Source of the DNA: Engraulis encrasicolus
Lineage: Eukaryota > Chordata > Actinopteri > Clupeiformes > Engraulidae
Direction: 5' to 3'
Assembly (NCBI RefSeq): GCF_034702125.1
Contig: NC_085868.1
Location: 45,872,328 to 45,936,327, forward strand
Length of the DNA: 64,000 bases
Shown in pieces: positions 46,557 through 58,279 of the stretch (the stretch's first letter is position 1; every line of letters begins with the position of its first letter). The notes beneath the pieces were generated by a model. It did not search any database. It was not told the DNA's origin and saw only the letters and a program-made list of their open reading frames with translations. Position numbers and translations under genes: made by a program.

Positions 46557-47198
46557 TTCCTGTAATTTAAACACTTAATCCCACTTTTCGAGGACAAAAG
46601 TAACATTGCTCTCTCTCTCTGACCCCTCCAGCTCCTTGCTTTCATGGCCCATACACCACTGGGCACTACAGCTGGTTGTCTCCCGACCTCCACCTGATTG
46701 GTGCGCCGTTTGCTTGTATTCATTCCAGGTCGTTGCTTTTATGGGCACGTTAATTTCCAAGCAAACACCTACCGCGCTCACTGAATCGTCAAGGACGATG
46801 TTTGTCCCTGATATTTTCACATGTGCCCTTTGGCTTTTTGTTTGCAAAACGATAGTATATGTGAGGAATGCTGTGGTAAATATACTGTATACCATGCTGT
46901 ATTGTGGCTTGAAAAACTCTAATTAATTCATCAATCAATCTAGTTATGTATAATAATACACCATTTGCCTTTAGATGGGGTACATTCTTCACTTCCAGTA
47001 CCAATGAACAGCCAGCTGTGTTTGTCTTTTTAATTATGTAGGCCTATGCATATTTGTCCCTGCAACATATTGTAGGCCTACATTTGCACATAGTCTCACC
47101 CAGTACTTGTTTTGTTGTGAGGCCTATATTTTGTATTATTATTATTATTTCTAATAATATTTTTTTTAACTTAACATCAATTTCTGCCCAGGAACTAT

Positions 47199-47199
<1 letters not shown>
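46557..47199. other. Spacer, no gene
   Basis: Open frames of 106 codons overlap on both strands near 46.6-46.9 kb, but neither resembles a family and codon patterns look random. Confidence 0.4.
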
Positions 47200-47287
<88 letters not shown>

Positions 47288-47375
47288 ACACACACACAGG
47301 CACGCACGCGCATGCACGCACACACGCACGCACGTCGCACGCGTGCACATTCACACACACACACACACACACACA
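47200..47375 (+). repeat. (CT)n plus (CA)n microsatellite
   Basis: (CT)n at 47200-47283 followed by CA/CGCA-rich sequence. The segment just after (TTTGGCTGTGGAGGCA-AGGGTTAGACGAGGAC, 47388-47420) repeats 36712-36742, so the two microsatellite loci share a flank. Confidence 0.88.
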
Positions 47376-47622
47376 GCCATAATATCTTTGGCTGTGGAGG
47401 CAAAGGGTTAGACGAGGACAAAGAAGGCCTCTTAACATTCAGACAGATATCTTTGTTCTTTTCCTTTCTAAATGTTAAACAATTCAAAATATCTAAAAAG
47501 TCACCACAGCACTAAACTAAAGTTACAATTATTCATGCATTTCATTTGTATTCGGCAATGGTGGCAAATGAAAAAGATTCCACAGTTTTGCATTTGTGTG
47601 TTTGAGTGATCTGTGGCCCTAA

Positions 47623-47754
47623 CTCAATGCTCAGTGTTCTAGCCTTGATAGGACTTGAAATTTCCAGTGATCGTATACTCTTTGGTTAACTCCGTGGAGT
47701 ATCCAATCACAGGGCGCTTCACATCCTAGCAAGGCTAGAACACTGGGCATTGAG
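47623..47754. mobile_element. Small palindromic MITE
   Basis: 25-bp inverted ends beginning CTCAATGCTCAGTGTTCTAG and closing with the reverse complement (one mismatch). 132 bp long with no coding potential. Confidence 0.7.
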
Positions 47755-47759
47755 AAAGA

Positions 47760-49325
47760 GACTGTATCATCTGTTGTCAGTTCCTCAAGGTCATTCTGCA
47801 GGGCAGCACGGGCAGTTGCTTCCATTTGTCTGGAAGGGGACGCTAGCTATCCCATAATCCTTTTGTTTATCATGCACTTCCTGTTGACACTGGCCATAAA
47901 GCTCCTCTGACCTTGGTGTGTGTGTGTGCCTTTCTTTCTCCCACTCTCCCCTACGCCTTCCCTGTTAATATGAGGTAAAGACCGTAGTGGTTGTTTCATA
48001 AAATCACAAAGACAGGTTTGCCACTTTAATCTCCTCTCCATCGTCTTGTGTTTGCAAAAAATGTAATTTATGTTATTCTCGCCTGTCCAAGCTTGTTTAT
48101 TTGCAAGTAGTTGAGCTATGGACACGTCATTTCGAATAGAATACAAAAAAAAATCACGATTGTTTAATAACATTAGCACATTTTATTAATCGTATGGCCA
48201 CGCTTTAGTAAATTGTGCTCACATCATACAAAACATGGGCCTGAATTACTGTCAGCGAGCGCAACTTCAGTACATCGAGTCAACGGTTTAAGCAAAGGTG
48301 TGCTCCGCTTACACGAACAAACAGTTCAAGAAATCGAGGGCACTATTTGCAAAGTGAGCTCTCGTTTTATTGACACCCTAGATTACTTTGTCCTATCCTT
48401 GACCCTTTAGAGACACTGTACATGCTTTACCTGCAGACGACAGGCCAGTTTGAATGTGCACCTTTAATACTTTCAGCATTTCCGTCTTGGAAAGAAATCA
48501 ATTTTGTTCAAGCAAAATACCAGCAATTCCTTCATTCTGCCTTAAAAATACACTAATTAGATGCATCCAGTGTTCAATCATTTACAAACAACATGTGACA
48601 TGTGTTGCCTCATTTACAAACAAAAGTGAGCTGAGCTCTAATTATGCATGTACAGCATGCACGTATTCACTTCTCATAAACACTCTGTGTTGTGTGGTGC
48701 ACTAATAGATTCATGTGAGGAGTGCTGTGGTTCATACTGTGTTGAGTTTTGTACTCATAGATTCATGTGAGGAGTGCTACATATGGTTCAGCTGGGTCTC
48801 TGCATGATAATTGGATTTTCTTTCCAGTGTCGTCCTCATTATTTCCCTTAATTAAGATGTAGGATCGTGTTGTCCTTTGTTGACTCCTTTTGTCACCACA
48901 GTGAAAGCGATCCCATTGATTTCGTTTGCTCATTTCTTTTTTAATTGTATAGTGGTGGCTCTCTCTCTCTAGCCACTCCAGAAAGAAGATCTCACTACAA
49001 CCACAAGGGGCCATGGAAATAGCAGTCAGTCAATAATTGGCTTTCCGTCTGCTGTCGGAGCAGAGTGTCAGGGTTGGCAGCGCAGATGACACAAAATGAA
49101 TGCAAAATGCATTGAGATACATCCGCTCTTATTATGCGTTGTTGTTCTTCTTGTTCACGCTACCTGTATGCTTTGACATTTACATGGTACTAGATCAGCT
49201 CTACTTGATCAGATGCATGACACCATATTAGCCAATGTTAAATTGCACGAAAAGGAAAGATCGGTGCTCGCGCTGGACACCACATTGACTAGAACCGGCC
49301 CTGCTGGTGCCTACACACTGTTTAT
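47760..49325. other. Spacer, no gene
   Basis: A local direct duplication of about 30 bp, ATAGATTCATGTGAGGAGTG, occurs at about 48706 and 48758. Otherwise unremarkable. Confidence 0.45.
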
Positions 49326-49329
49326 GCTC

Positions 49330-49460
49330 TATATCAGGGCCGCTGACAGATTTTGCTGGGCCCATGACAACGTTATCTGAAAGGGCCCCCCGATCCAATA
49401 CATACAATGCAATTGTGGGCCCCCTCTTTACCTGGGCCCAGGACAAATGACTTAAGGAAG
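49330..49460 (-). repeat. Repeat family Z fragment
   Basis: Reverse complement of the type seen at 58280-58435 (GGGCCCAGG, GGGGGGCCC, ATTGTATGTATTGG). Confidence 0.55.
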
Positions 49461-49565
49461 AATAATCCGCACTCACAAACTGCGTCTCATTATTTATTTA
49501 TATTACCACCATGTCCAAAAAGCAAACGCGTTTCGGCTATCAAGCCTTCATCAGTTAATTTGTCC
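49455..49565 (-). repeat. Penelope-type fragment with hammerhead-like core, locus B
   Basis: Minus strand CTGATGA (49548-49554), GGCT/AGCC stem II, GAAAC (49530-49534), GCGTTTGC, then an A/T-rich stretch and a GAGTGCGGATTATTC end. Same layout as loci A and C. Confidence 0.48.
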
Positions 49566-50225
49566 CCCCTGTCGGCTTCCCTGCTCTATATAGCCTGGCC
49601 CTTCAATGTCTGCTCCCATCCAACACAGTGCCACACTGACATAGCATCTACCATTATCGGATCTTTTCCGGCAGCCCAGTGTGTAGAGGAGGTGCGACTA
49701 CTTTTTTTCATCCTCTCTGAAGATGATTGAGACGCTGATGGGAAGGGTGACAGTCCTGACAGGTGCAAACTCGATCCTGTGCTCACGTCTGTCAGGAAGC
49801 TAACGGAGCGGATGAGTTACTTAAGTCCCTCACAAAAATGATGTCCCCTTTTCCCGACATCATTCTCTGTATCTCTAAAGTCGCAGGCAGCTCAATGCCT
49901 TATGACAGTTGTGTTTGTTTGTGCCGGAAGTGATGCCTTTGTCTGTCATGTAAAGCACAGGAGGTGGATTTGGAGTATAGTCAGGTATGCACTTTGCAGG
50001 AACAGTGATTCTTCTTTACATCTGCACTTGTTCTTCTGTATTTTTCCTGTGCACCTTGTATTTGCTATTGATGTTGGCTATGATTATGTCCTCGTATGTA
50101 AGTCACTTTGGTTATAAAGCCCTACCACGAACACATAGTTTTGCTGGTAAAAGGAGCCATGGGTTCAGGATAGGCCTACCACAAAAGTCTAAATTGTATT
50201 TTGTACATGCAGTACATAGCCACTG
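49566..50225. other. Spacer, no gene
   Basis: Non-coding by eye; one frame at 49987-50358 is not family-like. Confidence 0.4.
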
Positions 50226-50237
50226 TACGATGTACAG

Positions 50238-50992
50238 TAGTGTTTCTCAACGGGGGCGGTACAGCCCCACCTGGGGGCATTGGGGATGTCTTGGGGGCGT
50301 TGACAAGGCTTCAGCTAATAAGAGGGGGCAGGGTTTATTTGCCATTAGGGTGCATTAGTTGTTGGAGTAATGTACATAAGTTATCCACTTTGACTAACTC
50401 TTGGCCCAGGCTTAAAGTCAGGGCATATGTGTGTGCGTACATTATGGATGTGTCATTTGTTTTTCCTCTGTGCCTGCAGGCCAGAGAGAGAGAGAGACAG
50501 CAGGAATGTTCTTCAACTGTAACAAACGCTCTCTGATTAGGCGAGGAGAAAAGGACAAGGTCACATTCAGTCTGTTTCAACTAAATAACAAGATATTCTG
50601 CTAAGAAATATGCTACTGTGTAAACTGGTTTCAACTGGCTTAGCTAATTACCCCCTCCCTTAGACCAGTTGAAACAACCATTGTAACTAGGGCTATCCTT
50701 CAATAAAAAGTAAGGAGAAGGAGACTGTTTTCAGAGTGAGTTGGACATTGTAACTGAAAGCAGTCTCCTATTCATTCTCCTTGCAAGTTGTTTTAAATTT
50801 AACTCAAAGTCTCTGTGTCTCTTCTGTACAGGTTGTTAGAGATAAATGTTGGTGGCTTAAACCTAACATTAGTCTATATCATTTTTTAATACTAAAGGGG
50901 CGTTGTCAGGCTTATGATAAGGCCACTGGGGCGTTGGAAGGCTTATGATGATGTTCAGGGGGCGTTTGTTCAAAAAAGGTTGAGAACCACTA
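50238..50992. mobile_element. hAT-type element with perfect 8-bp TSD
   Basis: Ends TAGTGTTTCTCAAC and GTTGAGAACCACTA. ATGTACAG duplicated at 50230-50237 and 50993-51000. The interior near the right end repeats GGGGCGTT-AAGGCTTATGATG, and no transposase is seen. Confidence 0.82.
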
Positions 50993-51102
50993 ATGTACAG
51001 GAACACATCAATTACAAGCGTAAATCAACGTCAAAAGTTAAAGCTCTTCCAAATACATCATATTTACCATGACGTATGCCTGGATAATGCAATGCAGCCA
51101 TA

Positions 51103-51332
51103 CACTCTCAGAAATTAAGGTACAAAACTCGTCGCTATGGCAGTACCCTCAAGGGCAGTACCATTGCGTCACTTGATTGGTACCCCAAAAAAGAGGTGCG
51201 TTCAGTTTCTTGCAATGTCGACCAATGTGCATCTGTCACCTCTTTTTTGGGGTACGAATCAAGCTACGCAATGGTAATCCCCTTGAGGGTACTGCCACAG
51301 AGACGAGTTCTGTACCTTTATTTCTGAGAGTG
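51103..51332. mobile_element. Palindromic MITE with TA target
   Basis: CACTCTCAGAAAT-AAGGTAC at the left and the inverted form at the right, bounded by TA (51101-51102, 51333-51334). The arms pair almost along the whole length (GGTACCCCAAAAAAGAGGTG / CACCTCTTTTTTGGGGTAC), so its RNA would form a long hairpin. Confidence 0.75.
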
Positions 51333-51789
51333 TATACTGTATAAAGAGTAATTGTTTTAATGTGACTTTGCATGAAATCATAATAAATATATGGTAAGAT
51401 TTGGTAACATTGTGTCTTGACATCAAAAAATGTCCATGTCAGCTCAGTCAAGGAGAAGTTGTTTCCTGTTGTTGCATATTTGAATAAGATTCAACACTAA
51501 AGGCACCACTTAAGCCTAATGCACTGCAAGCCCAGAGCCATTAGCTATTAAATTGCTTCAGTAAGATTGTGTAGCCTACTTGTATGTCTGCAAGGCAATT
51601 GAGTACACAGTAGTCATGCACTTACCAGTCTATTTGTGGTACTACCTCCAATGGTGAAAATTTTCTACCCATGATTCATCTGAAAAAGCAAACCGACATC
51701 TGACAGGCTTTTTTGTGGCATCTTTCTTTAAGTGTCAGGTCATGCATGTCTTTAATATCTAAAGCAGCCAGCTACCACAGGTCAGGGCA

Positions 51790-51960
51790 GTCATGGGTAA
51801 GCAAGGGTGTCAGACGTAGCCCAAAGGTGGCCAGTTTGATTCCGACCCGCCTGGTTGGTGCATGGGGGAGTAATTAAGCAGTAACGCACGCACGCACGCA
51901 CACACACACACACACACACTTTCCTTGTACTGTATTTAAGTGAACAAATGAACTAATCCA
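51790..51960 (+). repeat. tRNA-SINE-like fragment with (CA)n
   Basis: GGCCAGTTTGATTCCGACCC looks like a degenerate box B region, and the later ...AATAAAGTTTC at about 52010 may be the tail. A short GCAC/CA run lies at 51887-51919. Weak assignment. Confidence 0.35.
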
Positions 51961-52027
51961 TGTTCATTATGTATTGTGCTTTGACAACGTAACCACCTAC
52001 TGGTCATGCCAATAAAGTTTCTTTAAC

Positions 52028-52029
<2 letters not shown>

Positions 52030-52102
<73 letters not shown>
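52030..52102 (+). repeat. (GA)n microsatellite
   Basis: About 36 clean AG units. Confidence 0.95.
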
Positions 52103-52106
<4 letters not shown>

Positions 52107-52269
52107 GCTGTTCCTCTGCTCACTCTCAGCAGGGGTCATTGAAGTGGCACATGGCCATAGATCTTTCACTATGATGATCACCCATGTCTCTTTCAAACCA
52201 AACCAAAGAGCTTTTTCATCTGTGGTGTGTGGAGCTCTGCTATGTTTAACATAGTGACTTCATAGTTAT

Positions 52270-53279
52270 GGAATGTTAGCTGAGAGTTGTTGGATTAATA
52301 TACACAATCAAAGCACCCATGTTGAGATCAATAGCTTGTGTAGCACACCTTGTAAGCCAAAGGGAAAGGTCCGAAGCTTTCCTCACAACCTCCAGATCCC
52401 CACACGTCTCGGCCAACTCCGTGAGAAGTTTGGACTGGTAACGCTGGAGTAAGGCCTGGGTGTTGATGGCACCAGCCGCCAGATAGGCCTTCTCGGTTAT
52501 CACCGTCTGCTGCTTACCAGCGCGAGAGGGAAGCACAGGTTTCTTGCCTATTCGCATAGTTGGCGAGGTAACTAGCCACGGCATCTTCAACCGGTGGGAA
52601 ACTCAGGTACCTTAGCTCGTTAGTTTTGTCCACGTCTAGGAAGGCATCGAAACTACGCACCGAAAAACTCTCGATCCAAAAGAGAAGCTACTCGAGCGGG
52701 CGGCTCGGCCGCCGGAATGCCTAGCTTAGCTGCAGCACGTTGGGCTAGCTTGCGTAGCTCCGAAGCCAGCGGCCTGCTAGCCACGTTTTCCTGTGTCAAT
52801 GGTGGATCCTCGATGGATGCCTCATGAAAATCGTCACCATCCTCGTCGGACTCTGCACTGAACACGAAATAACCTTCAGACTCCGGAGGGAAGTCTCTGG
52901 GTAGGACCGGGGGGGGGGGGGGGGGCGTGAAGCCGGCCCTGGGTGCCATGTGTTCAGGGGAGCGAGTATCCTCGGTGGCTAGCAGAGTTAGCAGCTCCAT
53001 GGACTTCTCGTTCTCTCCCTCAGTTACCTTTGTGGGTGCTGGGTTCAGTTCCGCTTCATCCACGGCTAAACAAGTCCAGTGATCAAGACGTTTCTTGATT
53101 TTCGCTAAGGGCATGGAGGCACAGGCCTGACAAGGGTCTCCTTCGTCCTTCAATGCCGCCTCAGCGTGAGCTCTACCCAAGCAGTCGAGGCATCGGCGGT
53201 GCTGATTGTCCCCCTTCGCCCTCGGGTGACCGCAGTGGTAGAGTCGAGACATGTTGAAGTCAAACGAAACCGTTTGCAC
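52270..53279 (-). pseudogene. DIRS-like retrotransposon gag, frameshifted
   Basis: The main frame starts at 53279 (Met) or at the second Met of MSRLYHCGHPRAKGD and runs 208 codons. The head has paired cysteines in a zinc-finger-like spacing (C-x7-8..C-x2-C..H..C-x2-C) with RRCLDCLGRAHAEAAL, followed by an acidic, proline-rich middle (PPPPPP from a poly-G tract at 52910-52925) and RKLAQRAAAKLGI. After its stop (near 52653) coding resumes in another frame (SFDAFLDVDKTNELRYLSFP), then in a third (VITEKAYLAAGAINTQALLQ) down to 52276. CLG..HA..AL and the KAYLAAG-type block are features I associate with fish DIRS1 gag proteins. No reverse transcriptase or tyrosine recombinase follows, because the (GA)n microsatellite and unrelated sequence do. 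It is a dead fragment with at least two frameshifts. Confidence 0.6.
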
Positions 53280-53925
53280 TCAAAGCTAGTGAACTCACAC
53301 CGGCTTTGAGTTACAAGCCACACTGTTGGAAGCTAGCTATGAAAAATGCTAAGTACAGTAGGTACGAGCTGTGGACATTCAAATTCGCTAAGCGATTAAG
53401 AAGACATTGGAATGGGCATCAGGAGTATTATAGTAACGCCAGAGGGCGGGTCTAGACTGATGCTTCCATCTGCCATTCGCCGTGATTGTAGTACTGAGCT
53501 TCGATTGGATCATCTGGCGATTGCTCAAGTCCCATGAGTAATAGGTTGCTAGTGAATAAAGGATTTAGGCTACTGATTCAGGTATAGGCCTAACTGACAC
53601 TGGATCGATATGGCATGCCTTTTATCCGCAGTGGTAATACTGGATTAGTAAAATCCTGCAATTAATTTATCAATGATGAACCACATTTACTTTAAACTGC
53701 AAACAAAATGTATTAATTATTTCACCATAAATACAGACCATGAATCGGAATTACTGCACACACACACACACACGCATAGTATCATTCACTTGACTGTATT
53801 TGTCACTTGACTGTCTCTCTGGAACAAGATAATTTGGTGGTTCGTTTTGAACAAAAGACAGCATCACTATTGGTCCCTCCTACCTTGTCTTCTTTTTTCA
53901 TTTTAAATCTCCATCTCCCCAGGGT
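53280..53925. other. Spacer, possible 5' remains of the DIRS-like element
   Basis: AAAGCTAGTGAACTCACACCGGCTTTGAG (53282-53310) has a short internal inversion. Otherwise no support for a terminal repeat. Confidence 0.35.
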
Positions 53926-53929
53926 CCTA

Positions 53930-54155
53930 TGGGGCACCTAAGTCACGCCCTCTACTTCCTGGTTCATGGGGCAGGGGAAGTCAAAAAATAATTACTGGGC
54001 TTGAAAATTAGTGTTTTTTTGACACCAATCCAAACCTTGGACCTCCACCTGTGCACCACAAATCCAAAAATCACTCATTTTCAAGCCCAGTAATCATTTT
54101 TTGACTCCTTCTGCCCCATGAACCAGGAAGTAGAGGGCGTGACTTAGGTGCCCCA
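53930..54155. mobile_element. MITE with TGGGGCACCTAAGTC ends, short palindromic copy
   Basis: The arms TGGGGCACCTAAGTCACGCC... and their inverse pair for about 95 bp (including CTACTTCCTGGTTCATGGGG and AAAATAATTACTGGGCTTGA). Related to 20556-21128. Its right end directly abuts CACTGTAAAAG at 54156. Confidence 0.72.
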
Positions 54156-54954
54156 CACTGTAAAAGATTGTTGTGATTTCACATTAGAATTCTACATCAA
54201 GAAGATGTATATACCAGTTTACTATTCACTGCTGTAATGTGCAATGCATTGTGGGATATCATATAGAGTACTATTCACAATTGTAAATGTACAGCAACAC
54301 ATAGTACTTTTTACAACATACTGTTGTAAAGATCTGTTTTGTCAGGGCTGCTGTCCTACTGCAAATGTATGCAAAGCCACATGCAGAAATTATGGAGCTC
54401 AGGTCACATTCTGATTGGATGCTTTTAAAACATGCATACAGGCCTGATAGAGGTGGAGAGAATTTGAACTGATTGGAACTCTTCAATCGCACACACCTGG
54501 TCATGAGCAAGGAGGTAGACATAGGAGGGTTTACAGACATCATCGGAGCGTAGTACGGAATGATAGCAAGGGGAGTCCAATTTTCTTCTTCCATGGTCAA
54601 ATTGGAAGCATGGTAAAGTGTGGAACAGGTCATAGGATACAATAGTGAATGATTGTCACCTGTCCTTAATTATCCCCCGCAATTAATGCTGACCGACAGC
54701 TGCAGTAAATTTGGCCACAAATTGAGCACTGACAACCGGATATCCTCTTTCGACCAAATTTGTGGAGTACAAATTTTGTCCATCATGGTATCGCACACAC
54801 TGACCATGTGCACCATGTCATTAAGCATAAATGTAGTTCTATGGCATTAAAGCAACACCCTCATACTACGAAGCCAATTGGAGCGGAGCATTTATCCCAT
54901 TTGGGCTAGTGAATCACATTGAATTACACACACTAGTCCGTAGCAGTGGGCTGC

Positions 54955-55090
54955 CTGCTGAATGGCACCCGGGGAGCCTTAGGTGCCTTGCTCAAGGGCA
55001 CTTCAGCTGCGGTCCGGTCGGGCATTGAACCGGGAACCCTTGGGTTGCCAACCCAGTGCTCTAACCACTGAGCCACGACTGCCCCCAACT
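54955..55090 (-). repeat. tRNA-derived SINE (reverse)
   Basis: The minus strand shows box A-like TGGCTCAGTGGTTAGAGC and box B-like GGTTCCCGGTTCAATGCCC, then CCCTTGAGCAAGGCACC. The tRNA-related part is near 55000-55085. Confidence 0.7.
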
Positions 55091-55479
55091 GCTAAATTGT
55101 GGCCAATGCATTTTCCATTGAGTGATACTGCTTATCCAATCTACCTTCTTTGGTCATGGGTCAGCTGATTGTAAATGACGTCCAGGTGCGCTAATTTCAG
55201 CTCAGTGCAATTCAAAACGGGCTTCTCTCTGTTAAAAGGGCATGGGAGAGGCCAATGATGGTTTGTCCATTTATACAGACGATGGGCAGGTCATAGAGCA
55301 TAAACGATACTCAGGTGTGGCAGCCCCCCGGTGGTTCAATTTGGCGTTTTGATGGCTTCGGCAACAGTATATATCTCAAAATCCCATGAGAAGGAATGGA
55401 AGCAGAGGCCCAGGACCATTATTTTCAAAGGCTAAGGCTGTATGTTGTGAAGTTTCCAGTGTTTGCGTTGGAAGAACGC

Positions 55480-56130
55480 AACAATTAGCTGGCAACTTGT
55501 TGCTAGCAATTTGTTGCAATTTTACAACAATTATCTGGCAACTTTTTATTGCTGCAATTTGCTTTAATTATACTTTAAGTAGCTGGCAACTTTTCACCAG
55601 CAATTTGCTTTAATTTCACAACGATGAGCTGGCAATTTTTTTGCCAGCAAATATGTTGTAATTTTACAACAATTAGCTGGCAACTTTTTATTGCCAGCAA
55701 TTTGCTTGAATTTTACTTCAATTAGCTGGCAACCTTTCACCAGCAATTTGCTTTAAATTCACAACAATGAGCTGGCAACTTTTTTTGCCAGCAAATTTGT
55801 TGTAATTTTACAACAATTAGCTGGCAACTTTTTATTGCCAGCAATTTGCTTGAATTTTACTACAATTAGCTGGCAACTTTTCACCAGCAATTTGCTTTAA
55901 TTTCACAACAATGAGCTGGCAACTTTTTTGCCAGCAAATTTGTTGTGATTTTACAACAATTAGCTGGCAACTTTTTATTGCCAGCAATTTGCTTTCATTT
56001 TACTTCAATTAGCTGGCAACTTTTCACCAGCAATTTGCTTTAATTTCACAACAATGAGCTGGCAATTTTTTTGCCAGCAAATTTGTTGTAATTTTACAAC
56101 AGTTAGCTGGTAACCTTTCACCAGCAATTC
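55480..56130 (+). repeat. Higher-order tandem repeat, ~143-bp period made of three ~48-bp subunits
   Basis: Subunits all contain AGCTGGCAA and GCAATTTG/GCAAATTTG, in three types: TTTTTATTGCCAGC, TTTCACCAGC and TTTTTTTGCCAGC. The GAGCTGGCAA mark falls at 55626, 55769, 55913 and 56056 (143-144 bp apart). Degenerate relatives at 57510-57600. Confidence 0.85.
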
Positions 56131-56749
56131 AACTCAACTTCACCTTACTGGTGCAATGTGCAATTAATGAAGATTGGCCAACATGCTGGCCCACTTGAGC
56201 CATGAAACTTCCCACATATTAAAAGGACAGGTGTTTCAGTTATTTTGTCCAACCACTGTGTAGACAATTCCACATATATATGGAATGTTTACTTATGAAC
56301 ATGGATCAGAATGAAAACTTTTGGAACTGAAGTTTTGATATGTGCATTAAACAAGGGCCAAAACCAATCCATTTAAGAATATCCCTATATTTCTTTAAAC
56401 ACTATCTTAGAAGGAGCCCAGTCTGTTTTTAAACTGTAGTTCTAGAGCAGGAGCATCAATGATTGGAACATTCTAGGAACATGTTAGCTTTTTGATACAG
56501 ATCTCTCTTGTTACTCTGTTGACACACTCTATACCTAACCAATCTGTCAATTAGTGCCTTGCCCCACTTTATTACTAATCACTTTCATGCCGTGATTCAG
56601 TGATTGCCAGCACCTGCCCAATGCCTGATTACTCTGGTCACATGGTTCACTTGCCCCACTATATAAACCTGGACTGTCACACTGCTTTGGTTGCTTGTCT
56701 GAATGGCACAGCATAGCGCCTGACTCACTGGCACTCACTGGTAATGGCA

Positions 56750-57060
56750 ATCAATTGATTAGCCGACTAGATGAGTGGTTGGTTTGTTGACAAGGTGGCT
56801 GACAGCATAGTGCCAGTTGACCAGCTAGCTGCCTGGCAGGTTGACTGACAGCCTGTTCGCTTGGTCAGTTGACTGGCATGCTGCCTTGCTTGTTGACTGG
56901 CCGGCTGCCTGTCCGGTTGACTGGCTGCCTGGCTGGTTTAGCCAGGCAGCCAGTCAACCAGCCAGTGAATCGGACAGGCAGCTGGCCAGTCAACCAGCCA
57001 GTCTGTCAAGGCCAGTTGGTTACCTGGCCGGTTGGCTGCCTGACAGGTTAACTGGTTGGG
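56750..57060. repeat. GGCTG/CCAGT-rich minisatellite with inversion
   Basis: Short units (TTGACTGGC-GCTGCCTG) run forward to about 56940, then continue in inverted form (CAGGCAGCCAGTCAACCAGC). Foldback potential around 56936-56945. Confidence 0.7.
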
Positions 57061-57717
57061 TTGTTTCATCTTTTGAGAGCCATCTTGTAGCATAGCATGT
57101 TTTATGGTGTTTATTGCATAATATTAAATTTAGACCACTTGATTGGTTTGACAAATGCATTTCCATACAGTCCTTATTGTGATTGTTTTTGAATTCCCCT
57201 TTGAGATGACTTGATAAATGAAAGTCCTCTTGAGGAAACTATCACTGTCACTGTGACAACACTATGCTGAGTGATTTATTATTTGTGCCTCACCCATGCT
57301 AAGCTGAACTTGTAGAAATATATGCTTAGAGCAGAGTGGCATTATGGTACCATGCTATCTCAGTCATGGTGGAGGATGGGGACAATACCATGTTGAAGGC
57401 ATCTCAGACATGGAGGCGGGCAGCGGGGGTGGAGGCGGGAGGAGGCGGGCGGATGAGGGGGCAGGACATGTGCCTAGTAGTTTTGAAAACGGAACAGTGT
57501 TGTAATTTGAAACGACTTGCTGGCAACAGTTTTTTCTGCAATTAGTTGTAAATTTAAAACAATTTGCTGGCAATTATTCCCCATCAATTAGCTGTAAATT
57601 TCAGTTTGAAATCTTTTACAGTGCATTGCCCTCTCTGGGGAGAAAGCCAACGGCAAGTCATTCAGGTCCACTCTTCACCACACAGCCGGAAGCGTGTCAA
57701 GAGATATCTAAAGCCCA

Positions 57718-57875
57718 GCGGAGACGGGAAGAGATGTGGAGGGGAGAGGGGAGATGTGGAGGGCAGATGTGGAGGGGAGTTGTGGAGGGGAGAGGGGAGA
57801 TGTGGAGGGGAGAGGGGAGATGTGGAGGGATGATGTGGAGCGGAGAGGGGAGATGTGGAGGGAAGAGGGGAGATA
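57718..57875 (+). repeat. 20-bp G-rich minisatellite
   Basis: Units of GGAGGGGAGAGGGGAGATGT with partial units. Strong G/C strand asymmetry. Confidence 0.85.
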
Positions 57876-57977
57876 CCGTGTGTCTCACTGATGCGGGCGA
57901 TTGTGTGCCGCTGCCACTGCTGGTAAAGCCACTCCATCACATCAGGTTCCCGAAAAAAGTAATGGATTGAGTGGTGG

Positions 57978-58160
57978 CAGTGGTGTAGTCTACTTTTTTG
58001 TAGTGAGTATACTGTATATTTGAGCACTTTTTGAAGTGGGTATACTGTTGTGCTATTCAAAATAATGGATCAATCAACTTTAAGTGGGTATACTGAAATT
58101 CCTGAAATTTGGAAGTGGGTATACTCCGTATACCTGCGTTCTACGTAGACTACACCACTG
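57978..58160. mobile_element. hAT-type MITE with perfect 8-bp TSD
   Basis: CAGTGGTGTAGTCTAC...GTAGACTACACCACTG, with AGTGGTGG at 57970-57977 and 58161-58168. 183 bp, containing repeated GTGGGTATACTG words. Confidence 0.82.
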
Positions 58161-58279
58161 AGTGGTGGGAAACCTTTTACTAGGAGGCATAAAGTTTCAC
58201 ATTATTTCACTCATGTGGAGGCCTCAAGGTCCTTTGATAGTCAGACCCTCAGCCGTCAAATGCATGGTGGAACTGACCA

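Larger units (their letters stand above)
54156..57623. mobile_element. Candidate 3.5-kb element with CACTGTAAAAGATT inverted ends
   Basis: CACTGTAAAAGATT at 54156-54169 and its inverse at 57610-57623. Near both ends and inside lie AT-rich TTGTTGTGATTT / AGCTGTAAATTT-type words. CACTG starts occur in CACTA-like fish elements, but no matching target duplication is clear (CCA left, CAT right). It may be chance pairing of two separate MITE ends. Confidence 0.35.

Noticed and set aside
46575..46926. Overlapping 106-codon frames on both strands
   Set aside because: Mutually antisense, no homology recognised, no splice or start context.
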